Shown: in pieces, positions 23,388-35,600 of the stretch
Layout of the letters: each line of letters opens with the position of its first letter
How positions within the stretch are numbered: position 1 is the first letter of the stretch
NCBI GenBank assembly: GCA_001724265.1
Contig: MEDY01000118.1
Location: 1 to 64,000, forward strand
Length of the DNA stretch: 64,000 bases
From: Rhizaria sp. SCN 62-66
Taxonomy: Eukaryota; Rhizaria, unplaced
Direction of reading: 5' to 3'
Made by a program: the position numbers and the translations under genes
Notes under the pieces: generated by a model
Seen by the model: the letters and a program-made list of their open reading frames with translations, nothing else
Told to the model about the DNA's origin: nothing
Databases searched by the model: none

Positions 23388-24272
23388 GATCACCAAATAT
23401 ACTCCGATCGAAGTCAAGAGCCTTTTCGCCCTGTGCTCGAGACCTCTCGCTCGGCCTCCAACCCCGACCGCCCTCCGACCGACCGTCCCACCGCAGAGTA
23501 AGGGGCACTTTTTTCGGCCCCTGCCACACTTCGAGAGGTGAGTCAGGCTCGGTTTCCCGCTAAATTGTTGTTTGATACCTCTTGATGTTGGGAAAATAAA
23601 ACAAATTTGGGCTTTCCTGTAAAGAGAGATGCTAACAAATATTATCGCTAACGCGCATGTTCTTGGACACCTATCAAACCTGATAATTATAGCAGTGAAG
23701 ACGTTTAAGGGCGTATAGATTCCGTCATTGAAGGAAAGAACTGTGTATAACAACCGGTTATCGAGGTTTGATGAGAATAATATTATCATTTAGGGATAAT
23801 TGCGCGTATATCACGTCTTATTGACATTACGTGGCGTGCGCGCTCCCACGGACTACAATGGAATATATAAGCGCATTTCTGTTATCTGCCACAATTGCAA
23901 CACTCGCGAGCGACTTCAATAGATGCACATCAATAAATGCACAGATAGGACTTAGAAGTGGGTCGTGTGTGTAGCTAGTCGGATCAGAGATAAGACAGAA
24001 ACGCTTGGCTCAAGCCAAGCAACGGAGCAAATCACGACTATCGATTCACTTACAAAGCTGCTGGTTGTGTGCGGGACGGTGAGTGAACGAGCTCTCATAG
24101 CAGAGGACATGTTGTGCTGTGAGCTATGATGGTGACTGTGCGCGCGCATGCAAAGCGCGAGCTCATAGAGTGTTAGTATTGGCGAGCTGTGAAGATACTT
24201 AGACTCTACGTTGTTGTTGTGACTGGGATGATGTTGGGATTGGGAGTCAACTTAACCTAATGTAAGAGTTGT
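23388..24272. other. Intergenic region between SCS alpha and Tim9
   Basis: About 885 bp with AT-rich DNA and a few short frames lacking recognisable content. It includes the SCS alpha promoter region and the Tim9 3' flank. Nothing else supported. Confidence 0.5.
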
Positions 24273-25039
24273 TTACTTCATGCCACCCATGACACCGTTA
24301 GGGTCGGAGTTCTCCTCAGCTAAATTAAGCAATCGGAGGCAAAAACAGAACAGCAACAGCGAAAATACAGAAGGGCATATACACGTAAGAAGGCATAAGA
24401 GCATGACTTCAGCACAAATACAATTACATAGCACAAAGCAAAGCAGTTAAAGAGCTCGCCGTCTCATTAAACTCGCATTACACGATACGCGACAGTCGGA
24501 ACCTAATCGCGTCAATATATATGTATCGCTCACAAGGTGTTGTGTTGAATGCGTACCGAAGCGGACGGCGACGCGGTCCATGGTCTGGGTGTAGCGGTTG
24601 ACGCAGTTGGAGAGGCAGCGCTTCTCCTTGTCCTCGAGATACTTGCGAGAGAAGTTCTCCACGCACGGCTCGAAGCACAGGTTGGGCACGGTGCTGTATT
24701 GGTGAGAGACGAGAATGCAATGATGCAAGAGCAGGCAGAGAGCAAAGTGAGTGAGTCTGGCAGTCAGAGTGATAGTATATCGACAATATCAGCTGGTAGA
24801 AGACAGAAGAGCGGGTGTTTACTAGGCAGCCGGGAACATTCAGTAACAGTGAAGCTTGTTGACGCCATGATGAGCGTCAGCAGTCGCCGAGAAAGAGTGT
24901 TGGGTCAAGCTGTTGAGTCGTGGTTGGCTCGAGTGACGCACCTGAGGACGTAAGTGGCCTCCTTCATCTGGTTCTCAGCGAAGTAGTCCATAATCTGAGC
25001 GCGCTCACGGTCAGTGCCGTTCTGCATCAGCTGCTGCAT
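24273..25039 (-). CDS. TIM9: Small Tim chaperone, Tim9-like
   Basis: Three exons: 25039-24942, 24693-24557 and 24319-24273, giving 93 residues. Donors are GTGCGT (one of the few off-consensus donors here) and GTACGC. The protein carries the twin CX3C signature (CFEPC, then 15 residues, then CLSNC) that forms the two disulfides of small Tim proteins in the mitochondrial intermembrane space. The segment before the first motif (AENQMKEATYVL) and the one after the second (TQTMDRVAVRFAEEN) resemble Tim9, whose family has a conserved Arg-Phe near the end of the second helix. Tim9 works in a hexamer with Tim10 to carry hydrophobic precursors to the inner membrane. The short C-terminus (GVMGGMK) is Met/Gly-rich. 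Tim8, Tim10 or Tim13 cannot be fully excluded. Confidence 0.85.
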
Positions 25040-25457
25040 TGTGCGAGTGTGACTGTGGCGAAGTGTAGCAGAGCGCGGGCGCGAGGTGAGGAAGGCAGAG
25101 AAGACAGGAACGGATATTCGGTGAGGGGGCATTATGGAACATTGAAGGCCATTCAAGACAATGTAAAAAGAATACACGAATGGCAACTGTAGATTCTATT
25201 CAGAAATGCTGGTATGGGAGTCGCTGACGGTCAGTAGCCTAATAATGTCCTTGTCAAAGTTGTAGTGCGGTGCGCAGCCCACCGCGACCGCTCTGAACTC
25301 CAGCCTCAAGTCAGAACATGTCGTTCTATATCTTGCGCTGAAAGTTTCACATCCGCTAGTAGTTGCTCTGTGGATCTGCTTTTGTTTTGCGCTTTCTGTA
25401 TTCACATCTAAATTGGACAAGTGTCAGGTCTGATAAGGCTCTTAGCTACGAAGTTTG
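25040..25457. promoter_or_regulatory. Divergent promoter region, Tim9 / unrecognised Ala-rich gene
   Basis: 418 bp between two head-to-head start codons. This spacing implies a shared or back-to-back promoter. No specific element can be named. Confidence 0.4.
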
Positions 25458-27382
25458 ATGTCTGCCACAGGGGTCATCGCGGCCAAGCTGCCCGCCTCTG
25501 GCTTCCTTCCCGCTGCTCCCGTCGGTGCAAGTACAACTTCCACGCAGCGTAACGCCATCACGACCTCGCTTCAAGACGCGCTGGTCCAGCTTGACGCTCT
25601 GGAAGCGCAAGTTGTGCATATCGCTGCTCAAAGGTACGTCAGCTGTCCCTCGCTGACTCCCCTGCCACCCGACTGATGTGATTCGATTTTTCACATGTTA
25701 TCATATCAAGATCGGCACTTCGTAGTCATGGTGTGTTCTTTAACGCTATCTGTTTTGTCAACATACGTTTTACTATTCTCTCGCTTTGCTCCAAAAAGGA
25801 ACTTGAACCCAATCGTCGAGTTTACTCCCGAGATTGCCCGTCGTACGTATCTGCACCATGTCAACAAAACTAGTTTTATCGGAGTAAGATTATCATAATA
25901 TGGTAAAAGTGTTTGAGTCCAATGTATTCTGCACTGTTCTTCACTATATGTCCGCGTTTGGGTATCTTTCTCGCTCACTAACCTTGAATGACCTTCTCTT
26001 GTATACTTGTCACTGTGATCCCTCTCGACATCTCAGACGAGCGCGCCGCTTTGCTGAGCGTTCTCGACGAGCTCACACAGTCTCTCACCGCTGCCCGCGC
26101 GGCCCACCTGCCCTTGCCGCCCCCACCGTACCCGGGTTCTCTCACCGGCGAGCTCCCCGAGTCAGCCTCAGCCTCTGACTCCGCAGCCCCTAGTGACCGC
26201 GCTGCGACAGCTACGTCAGTCGAGAGTGCCAGTGCAGTCGCGGCCTTCCCGCCCCCGGCCTACAGTCACTTCTCGCTCGCGACGGCGGCCACCGCAAAAC
26301 ATGCTGACGTGGCAGCAACCCCCCTTGACTTGTCCTTGCCCTTACACTTGCCGCTCAGCGCGATCCCCGCCAAGGCCCTTACATCCTTCCCCTTGGCCAC
26401 CGTCTCCACACTGCAGCGGCTTGAGCCCGCGCTCGCCACGGCCAACGCCTACGCCAGCGCCGGCACCGGCGCGCCGAGCGACGCTGGGCCCGCTGGCACG
26501 GCGACGGCGCGGCTGTGGACGCCTGAGGGCGTGCTGTGCGTGTCGGTGCCCCCGGCCGTGGCGGCCACCGGAGCCTTCCCAGGCGTCTTCGGCGACGCCG
26601 CGCGCGCACGCACCCCCAACGCGGTCGCCACGGGCGCCGCCGCCGTGGCCGTGGCGCGCCAAGTCGCGGCGGCACGCGCAGCGACGGCGGCGGCGGCCGA
26701 GGCAGCGGCGGCCGCGGAGGCTGCTGACGCCGCTGTCGCCGACGCGGCCAATGCTGACGGGCGCGACTCTTATGGCGGCGGCGCGATGGGCGACGAGGAC
26801 ACCGACGCGGCTGCGGTTGCTGCTGCGACCGCAGCCGCGGCTGCTGCCAAGGCCAAGGCCGAGGCCGCGGCTGCTGTGGCTGCGCAGCTCGGCGCCTCGT
26901 GGGTCACCGATGACGCTGAGGGTACAGACGCGGGCGGCGGCAGCAGCAGTGTCAGTGCCAGTGCAAGTGGTTTGCTTGAGGGAGATATTGCCAAAGCTAT
27001 CGTTGAAGGCTTCGACTTCGCGTCCTGTATTGCCGACTGTGGTGGCAAATACGCCTACACCAACAACCTCACGACTGGTCTCATGACTGTTGCGGAGGCT
27101 GCGACCGCGAGCACAGACGCGGATGCTGGCGGTGGCGCTGGCGCTGGCGCTGGCGCTGACGCGGCGTCCTCCGAGTCATCCGGCGCTGCGACCGCTGGTG
27201 CGCCCGCAGTGCTCACAGTCACCCAACTTAGCCCGCCCGACCTGGCGCCTGTGGCGGAGCGGCTGGCGGCGGTGGCGGAGCTGGCGCTGATGCATTGGCA
27301 CAACACCAAGAAGGGGCTGGAGGGCAGCGATAAGGCGCTCAAGAAGGCCGGGGAGCAGTGGGTGCGCGAGAACCCGGTCTGA
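25458..27382 (+). CDS. Unrecognised Ala-rich protein with conserved-looking helical ends
   Basis: Three exons: 25458-25633, 25799-25842 and 26037-27382, giving 521 residues. Both donors are GTACGT (phases 2 and 1). The second acceptor is weak (CCAAAAAG), but the joined frame is continuous. The N-terminal 95 residues look ordered: a helix ITTSLQDALVQLDALEAQVV, then a short exon 2 segment NLNPIVEFTPEIAR and a helix HERAALLSVLDELTQSLTAA. The middle is dominated by Ala/Pro/Gly low complexity with one more ordered patch (KAIVEGFDFASCIADCGGKY). The last 50 residues are helical and basic (ALMHWHNTKKGLEGSDKALK) and end WVRENPV. No TM segment, signal peptide or catalytic motif is seen. The paired helices at both ends suggest a coiled-coil complex subunit, but I do not recognise the family. 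Confidence 0.75.
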
Positions 27383-27891
27383 GTTGCGGCGTCAAGCAAA
27401 GCACTCAGCTGTCACTGCTGTGGTGCTGACGTCACCATTGGCCACTTCCAGTTGAAGGCAGATACGCAGAAGTGATTTATGGGTCTATGTCGATATAGAG
27501 GAAGGCCCTCGGTACAAAAGTACGCATACCTAGTTTGTCATGTTGGCATAATTATAATATCGCAAATAAATTTATCTCTGTGACTGTCATATGCTATGTT
27601 GTGATGAAATACGGTCTACTTCGCAGTCGCTGTGTTGACAAAGCACGCCGATCAAGATCGACTGCACCGATCGGGGACACTCAAACATATCAGCTGCTTT
27701 AGTTTCATCGTTAATAGAGTTCAAATATTGGTGTCTATACTGTTTGTAGAATATAGAACTCAAATTCAATATTGTATTTTTGCAGACATGTATTAATCTC
27801 ACTCTCGTTGCCTTAAAATCTCACGTCACCTCTCTCATCACCTTTGCCATGCTTGTCGCCGATCCGCGTCCCTGCACAGTGCACCTGCGAG
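27383..27891. other. Intergenic region upstream of COQ6
   Basis: About 510 bp, AT-rich in its centre, containing the 3' flank of the Ala-rich gene (AATAAA at about 27564) and the COQ6 promoter. No further exon seen. Confidence 0.5.
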
Positions 27892-30306
27892 ATGCTCTCC
27901 AGCAGCCGCACGGTGATCCGCGCCGCCACGCGCTCTTCTTGCTCTCTGCCTTTTCGCAAGGCCTCGGGTGTCCGTCTTTCCCTCAATAAAGCTTCATCCC
28001 GCTCCCTCTCCTCTGCGGCCACCGCTGCACTTACTCCGGCCACAGGCGCTGCTGCCGCCGCGCCCCAGCAGGAGCATGAGGAACTGTACGACGTCGTCAT
28101 CGTTGGCGGCGGCATGATTGGCGCTACGATGGCCTGCGCCCTGCACACTGGCGCCTCTGGTGACAAGCTCCGCATCCTCGCCATCGACTCGGCCAAGCCC
28201 CCCGCCACGCCCGCCTCTTTTCCCTCCGTGCCCGCGTCCTTCGCCAACGACGCCAAGACGAGTGCGACCGCCTCCATGGACGAGCTTCCGCTGCCGACTC
28301 TGCGCACAGTTGCCCTCAGCCCGCAGTCTGCGCAGCTGCTGTCGCAAATCGGCATCTGGGACGGCGTCACCGCGACCGGCCGCGTCGGCGCTTACGACCG
28401 CATGCTCGTCTGGGACGCCCACGCGCAGTCCCAGTCCTTGTCCTCGTCTACCGCCGCGCACCCGGGCGCGACGGGTAGCGGCGGCGTTGTCGCGGGCGAC
28501 GGCGGCGCACAGAGTGGGGCCGCGGTGGTCGAGTGGCGAGCTGCCGACGCCGCCGTGTTCGGCTCCGACGCCCACGACGACCACGCACTCTCTCGTAGTC
28601 ATAGCCATGGCAAGGCAGATTCGGCCGCGAACGTCGGCGGCGTGAGCAGCGTGTCCAAGCTCGGCTACGTTGTCGAGAACGATATCCTGCACTCGCACGT
28701 TTTCGCCAAGATGCAGCAGCTCGCCGCCCAGTCGCGGACTCAGAACAAGGCCAAGACTGCGGCTGCTGCTGCTGTTGCCCCGACGGCAACGGTGAGCAGC
28801 AGCGCCGAGATGGAGGAGGAGCCCGTCGAGGTGGCTGTGAGCAACCCGGTCTGGCTCAACTACTACAACGCGGCCGGCACGCTCGACGTCGCCACTAATA
28901 CCGCCGTCAACAGCCTCGTCCTGCCCGCCTCCGGCAACTACCAGCCGCCCTCGAGCTCGGCCACGGCCAAAAGCGACTCTGCCAGTGCCACCACAGCCGC
29001 GTCCAGCTTCGACGACAAGACAGGCCCCACCGCGGCCGAGGGCGGCGTCACTGCGCGCTTCGCCCGCCTCACGCTCAGCAACGGCCGCCGCGTCGCCGCG
29101 CGCCTCGTCATCGGCGCCGACGGCCAGTCGTCCCTGGTCAAGGCCACTGCGGGGCTCGGCGCCGTGGGATGGGACTACAACCAGCGCGCCGCCGTTGCCA
29201 CCGTCGCGCTCGAGCGGCCTGTCACGACCGCGTTCCAGCGTTTCCTGCCCTCGGGCCCCGTCGCGGTGCTGCCCCTCTATGGCAACCTCGCCAACATCGT
29301 GTGGTCGACCAATCCCGCGCACAGCAAGCACCTCAGCTCGTGCACGCCCGCCGAGTATCTCGACCAGCTCAACAACGCGCTCTTCGCCCCCGCGGCCGCG
29401 CTGGCGCCGCTGGCTGCCGCCGAGGGCGTGGCCGTGGCCGGCCCCGTGGACCCCGAGACCGGGCTGCCGGTGCTGTCCGCGGCGAGTCTGCTGCGCCACG
29501 TGGCCTCGCTGCCCGGCAAGGCGGCGCGCTTCTGGCGCGACCCCGTGCCGGACGCGTTCAAGGGGCTGCTGCCGCTGCTGAGTCAGCAAAACGTCGCCAG
29601 TCTCCTCGACCTGCCCTCCAACCAGCCCGCCGTGCGCGTCAACACGAACGCTACCGTTACCGCTACCGCTACGACGACGAAGACTGATGACAGCACTAAC
29701 GGCAGTAACGCCAACGATCTGCTGCCGCGCGCGATTGCTGTCAAGGGCCCGCGCGCTGGCTTCCCGCTCAAGCTCACGCTGGGCACTGCGTACGTAGCGC
29801 CCCGCGTGGCTCTGATCGGCGATGCGGCCCACGTCGTGCACCCAATGGCCGGCCAGGGCGTGAACCTCGGCTTCGGCGACGTCGCCGTGCTGGCTCAGGA
29901 GCTGGAGAAGGGCATTGGCGCCGGGTCGGATGTGGGCGACTATCATGTCCTCACCAAGTACCAGAACAAGCAGGTATGTCACCATGTTAACGTTCTCAAA
30001 AGGAATCCAGTCCTGTTATGTGTAGATTTATAATTCTTGTTTCCCGAAGATCTCAGTATCCAACTTTCAAACTCACATCTACGTCGTAAACTTGTCTCTT
30101 TGTTCCCTTTTTAGCTGCTGGTTAACGGCGCCGGCCTCCTCGGCGTTGATGCTCTGGCCAAGACCTTCTCTATCCAGGACGGCCCTCTGGCGCTGCTGCG
30201 CTCCGTTGGCATGACTGTGTTTAACGCCACGCCCGGGATCAAGAAGATCGCGGCACAATTTGCCATGGGTGTCACGGGAGCGAGTGTTACGAAGGACAGC
30301 AAGTGA
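27892..30306 (+). CDS. COQ6: Ubiquinone biosynthesis monooxygenase COQ6
   Basis: Exon 1 (27892-29973) and exon 2 (30115-30306), with a GTATGT intron of 141 bp in phase 0, give 757 residues. I chose ATG 27892 because it begins a Ser/Arg-rich presequence (MLSSSRTVIRAATRSSCSLP) suited to mitochondrial import. The FAD dinucleotide-binding motif is VVIVGGGMIGATMACAL at about residue 65-82. The ligand DG motif is VIGADGQSSLVKA, and the second FAD motif is GDAAHVVHPMAGQGVNLGFG near the end of exon 1. Family-typical LRTVALSPQSAQLLSQIGIW and RMLVWDAH are present. COQ6 hydroxylates the C5 position of the ubiquinone ring precursor in the inner-membrane CoQ complex. The protein is well above the usual 450-480 residues because low-complexity Ser/Ala/Gly inserts interrupt the fold (around 28420-28520, 28720-28800, 28930-29040 and 29630-29720). 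Confidence 0.93.
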
Positions 30307-30647
30307 AGGATCTGATGTCCTCTTGACCATGAATGTAAGTGCAAGGTTCTAATTTAACGCGGAGTCTGGCAAGGGCCATACTACTGATGTTTAACTATAG
30401 TGGTGATATCACCGATTGATACAGTATGGTGTATCTCGAATTTAAAATAAAAAATTTGACTTATTTATTGCCAGTCTAATATGTGTAAAATCGAACAAAC
30501 GCGGTACGCATTGAGTTGCGTTCGGAGTGCTTAGACAGGGCCCCAGTCACAGTCCACAAAATGCAATCGCACAAAGGGATTCGATGACATAAAATGTACC
30601 GTCATCCGATAAAGTGAAATCAGTGTTGCTTTGTTGCGTGAGCCGAC
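30307..30647. other. Convergent intergenic region between COQ6 and SOD
   Basis: About 340 bp, AT-rich, between two gene 3' ends. AATAAA-like sequence occurs near 30446. No gene seen. Confidence 0.5.
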
Positions 30648-32228
30648 TCACAGCTCGATCCGGTTGGTAGACGGCTTCTGCGACTGCGCGTCAGCAGTGA
30701 TGCCGATAGCGTTGTCGAAGATTGCCTCGACATAGGGCCAGTTGACAAGGTCCCACCACGCGCTCACGTAGGTCGGACGCACGTTCAGGTAGTCCAGGTA
30801 GTCTGAGTTGTGCACAAAGCAAAATGCAACAAATTACAAATCAAGAAGCAGATAATATCAAGTCAGTAATCCAATAGAAGTGAGTGCCACTGTTAACTTA
30901 GAATATAATCCTGTTAACAGACACAAATACATTTTACATAAGTTGAATCCACTCCGATAAATGTCTACTTCGCCAACCATCATGATTTGATAGTCGGGGA
31001 TTGGTACGTACAGGCGTGCTCCCAGACGTCAACGGTGAGCAGCGGGATCTGGTCCGCCTTGAAGAACGGCGAGTCCTGGTTCGACAGCGAGGTCAGAGTG
31101 AGCTCGCCCGGAGCCGCAGTGGAGGTGGTCAGCCAAGCGTAGCCGGAGCCGAACTGGTTGACGGCAGAGGCAGTGAAGGCCTCCTTGAAGGCGGCGAAAG
31201 TGCCGAACGCCTTCACAATCGCGCCTATATGCAGACAAATAGGGGTTGGATATAAGGTTTCAGACAGAAATAGTTAGATCAATATTATTTAAGAACATGT
31301 ACCCACACGACTTGTCGGACTCGAACAATGTTACATTGAGATATCAAAGGAACTAAGAAAGACACGAATGAAAAGCGTACCATAGAGCTTGGACGACTGA
31401 CTAGGGGCATTGCCCTGGACAGGAGCACGCATGACCTTCCAAAAAAAGTCATGGTTGACTATAGTTGATGAAATATAACGAACGAGTAAAGCACCATGTC
31501 AGTAAGAACAGAGGTTTGACACAGGGTTCCAAGATTGATTATTACAATAACAGTGAGTGCACAGCCAACAATAACCATATTTGCAACAAGGATACACATT
31601 GTGCGCTCATGAGTGACGGTTGTACATGGTTTGTGGCTGATTAAACGTACTGTAGCCACCGCCATTGTTGACGATGGGGGTGCGGAGCTTCTGGGGGAAT
31701 TTGTCAATGTTCTGCAGAATAACCGGGATGCCCTTGTCGAGTAGGGGGCGCAGCGCAGGGTCCGCTTCGGCCTCGGTGAGGGCAGCAGCAAACTTGTCCG
31801 CGTACGTCTGTCACGTGTATCAGTGTGGCAATGTAAGCAAGGTGTGAGAGGCGAACGACAGCAAGATTTGGAAGAAGTGAAATCAAACGGGTATATCATC
31901 GACTCAAAAAGCGGCACGTAAATATAGTTAATTTCGCCATGTAAAAAGCATTATATATTCGGTTCACCATTCAACCTAAACATATAGACTACCGTGTGCG
32001 TTGTCTAAGCGATGAATCCTGAGGTGGGTCTGAGATATCTACTTGTTGACGAACCTGGTGGTGCTTGGTATGGTGCACAGTGAGCGCCTTCTGTGTAATA
32101 ACAGGCTCCAGGGCGTTGTACGCGTACGGCAGCGGCGGCAGAGGCACTGGGAAGGCGGTCGCGGGGGCACTACCGGTGGCGAGAAGCGCCACAATCGCAG
32201 CTAGGGTCAGACCCACAGACTTGAGCAT
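30648..32228 (-). CDS. SOD2: Secreted Mn-type superoxide dismutase
   Basis: Five exons: 32228-32055, 31807-31651, 31458-31381, 31224-31012 and 30802-30648, giving 258 residues. Donors are GTTCGT, GTACGT, GTACGC and GTACGT. Residues 1-25 form a signal peptide ([21 protein letters not shown]), not an Arg-rich mitochondrial presequence. The mature protein keeps all Fe/Mn-SOD ligands: His in [10 protein letters not shown], His in GGGYINHDFFW, and Asp and His in [18 protein letters not shown]. The GGG sequence in helix 3 and the Gln of LSNQDSP are the pattern of the Mn subgroup. The usual His of GGGHxNH is Tyr here; it is not a metal ligand. The enzyme dismutates superoxide to oxygen and peroxide. 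A secretory location is unusual for this fold in eukaryotes. The gene is the most intron-dense in the window. Confidence 0.93.
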
Positions 32229-32611
32229 GAAACTACGTCATTGTGCAACAAATACGCAACGAATGAAGATATGATAAAGGAATCATGCGTGATCATCGCA
32301 TTTAATTTCGGAAAACGTGCGTGCAGTGCATTTGATGGAGAAAGTCGCGAAATTAACACGCATCTGAAAACCGGATCAATCGGAGTATCATCCACACGTT
32401 CAGATTTGACCGTTCGTCTGGCAATCGCCTGTTCAACTTAGACAGGTCCATTTCAAGAGACATAGTCAGTTGTGCAATGCATAATCTGAATATTGTATTG
32501 AATTTTCAACAAATCACAACGCGCACATCATACAATCACGCGTATTTCTTCTTCTAACAAATTCTCCAACCAACCAACGTCACCCTCCATCACAACACCA
32601 TCTGGTCTTGC
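32229..32611. other. Intergenic region between SOD and the Ala-rich secreted protein
   Basis: About 380 bp, AT-rich. It contains the SOD promoter side and the 3' flank of the next minus-strand gene. No gene seen. Confidence 0.5.
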
Positions 32612-35600
32612 TTAGACCTTCAGGTCGCCGAATGACCTGTTGTCGTTGAGCTCCGTACCGGGCGTGGGGGAGCCGGCGTGGAGGAGGTGCGACGGCGGGG
32701 GCACCACGGCGTTGACGGGCGCGGAGCCCATGCCACCGTAGGGGTTGCTGAAGAACTGGCCGCTCATCGCACCAGACACGCCCGCAGGCATCGGCTGCGG
32801 CGCCGAGGGGCGGCGCTGGGCGGGCGCCGCGGCGGCCGCGGAGGGCGCCATCGCGGCCGCCATCTGCGGGCCAAGGTTGATCACGATCGTCGGCATGCCG
32901 TTGCCGCCGTTGTTGCGTGCAGCACCGATGTTGTTGGCGAGCTTCTGCATAGGGCGGCCCGCGGCGGCAGCGGCAGCGCCGGCGGGGTAACCGCCGACGC
33001 GGGCGTCGAGCGCGGCGCGCGCGGCGGCCGGAGAGCCAACGGCGCCGTCCGCACCCAGCGGGGCGGGCGACGCGGCGTCGGCGGGCAGCGCGGAGACACC
33101 CTTGACGCCGCGCAGGTGCGGGTACAGCACGTCGGCGACGGTGAACGAGTAGGGGTTCGCCGGGGGAGTCATCTTGAGCTGGGTGATGCCCTTGCCCTCG
33201 CTGTCAGCAGCCGAGGTGTTGGGGTCCTCCCACGGGTACGCGTGGTAGCCCAGGGGACCCGTGGGTGCGGCCACGGGCAGCTGCGTCGACAGCGGGCCGA
33301 CGCGGTCCTGGAGCAGGGGCAGGTTCGTGCTGCCGACGGCGACGTTGTCCGCCGACTGCGCCATGTGGGCCTGCAGGAAGGACTTGAACACGGCCTGAGC
33401 GTTGTCGCGCGAGCGAGCCTCGTCGGCCTCGGACTCCGGGGAGTCGGGCATGCCGTTAGCGCTCAGACCGGACGCGCCGCCGTTGAAGCTCTCCGCGGAC
33501 AGTGAGGGCATGCCGCCGTAGGCGTTGGTGGCGGCGGCGTTGGCGGCGTTGGCGCCGTAGATGTCGAGGAACGACACGGCGGCGGCGACGTTGCTGTTGC
33601 TGTGGGCGTCAGCGCTCGCCGCCGGGGGGTCCCAGCTCACCGAGGACTTGGTCGCGAGCAGCGAGAACTCACGGAGCGAGTCGGCGTCCTTGGCGACAAC
33701 GGCCGGGTTGGCTGTGGCGGACATGGGGGCCGCGTGGTACGCGGTGTTCGCGGCGTTGCGCGCGCGGCCGGCCTCGGACTCCCACCAGGGCTTCTTGGCG
33801 TCATCGGCGTCCTTCTTCGCCTTGGCGGCGGCGGCGGCCTTGGCGGCGGCCTCAGCCTTGGCGGCAGCGACGGCCTTGGCGTTGGAGCGCTTGAGCGCGG
33901 CTTGGGCCACGGCGGAGGTCATGGCCTCGAGCTCGGCAGCCGCGGCGGCCTCGGCCTCCTGGTCGGCGGACGCGGCGGCCGTGGCCTGGACCATCGTCTG
34001 CAGCATCGACACGCCCTCGGAGAGGCGGTTACCGCCATTGTTGCTGTTGCTGTTCGCAGCGGCCGCGGTGTTGGTGGTCGTGGAGGTCATCTCGTTGAGC
34101 ATGGCAGCGAAGCCGTCGTTGTCGACGTCCATCTCGTTCTGGTACGAGCTGCTGGGCGCGTCCGTGGTGAGCGCAGCCGAGGCCTTGCGGTTGATGCGAC
34201 TCACCATGCGCGGGCTCTCGTTGAGTGACAGCGACTCCGGCAGCGACGCGGAGCTGGGCGCGGAGGGCAGCGCGGCCGCGGACTCGGCCTCGGCCTCGAC
34301 GTCGACGCCCGCAAGCGCCTCGGCCTCGGCGTCGGCGTCGGCGTCGGTGTTGCTCTTGGTCTGGAGCAGAGAGTGGGCAGCGGGAATGGCGACGCCGTGC
34401 TCGTTCTTGTTCAGGGTCTTGACCATGACGATGCCGCCACCCGCGGTAGCGTCGGAGCTCACGCGGCCCAGCGCGGCGTTGCGCGCGCTGACGTCGAGCA
34501 GCGCGGAGGCCGGCACGTCCTCGGCGGCGCGGTTGCCGCCCGAGAGCCGGCGGAGCGCGGCAAGGTCGCTTTCCAGGTCCAGGCCCATCGTGCCGACGCG
34601 GGCGGACTCGATGCGCGCGTGCTGCGCGGGGGCGGCGGGCGCGGCGGAAGAGGCGGACTTGTACGAGTTAGTGCGGGCGGCGAGGCGCTCGATCTCGGCC
34701 TCCAGGTCGGCGTCGAGCTCGTAGCTGGAGCCGGCCTGGGCCGAGAGGGCAGCGTTGAGCTCGAGGAAGAGCGCGGGGAACTGGTCCGGCGCAAGCGAGC
34801 CCGCGGGCGCGGCGGCGGGCGCGGCGGGCGCGGCCTGCGAGTCGAGGGAGGCCAGGCGGGCAGCGAGCGCAGCGGGCGTGTCGGCCGGGTCCGAGTCGCC
34901 GCCGAGGGCCGCGGGGGCCGTGGCGGCGGCGGCGGCCGCGGCGGGGTTCAGCGAGTGCGGGCCATCTGTCTCGGGGAGGTTTCCGCCGATGGGGTCCTTG
35001 CCGAAGCCGGCGGGGGTATTAACGGCGTTGTCGCCGCCCATGCCGACCGTCTCGTCGAGGGAAGGCATCGCGCGGAAGCCGGGGTTGGAGAACTCCGTGC
35101 CCGGGATAAAAGGGCGGTACGGCGCGTTCCACTCACCGCGGCTCAGGGCAGCAAGCATCTTGGCCTCCTGTTAACGTAAAGCGAGAGAGAGAGGAACAAA
35201 AAGGGGGAAAGAGAAAAGGGAGTCGGGATGTAAGAATCGATAGACAAAATGTCCACGTAATGAGATACGATACGTGCATACTCTTAAAAATGCCGCCACT
35301 CGCACAAGAGCTCAATAGTGTAATGCTCTGTGCCGAAATGGATCTCGAGTGAGAGAGTATTGAAGGAAGGAACGTACCTGGATCTCAGGGATGGTGTAGG
35401 CAGCGCGATCGCCGAGAGGATCAGCAGCGCCGACCTTACGGATGTACTCACGAATAGTCGCCTCGCGCGCGGGCGCGTAGACCCCGGTGCGCACCGTGGG
35501 CGCGGGCTCGGGGCTCGCGAGCGCGGAGCGGACTGCCCCTGCCATGGAATAGGGGTTCAGCGACGCCGGGCCAACGCGCACAGCTTGTACCGGGGCAGGG

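Noticed and set aside
27994-29985. A 663-codon minus-strand frame opposite COQ6
   Set aside because: Antisense shadow; the plus strand has the FAD motifs.
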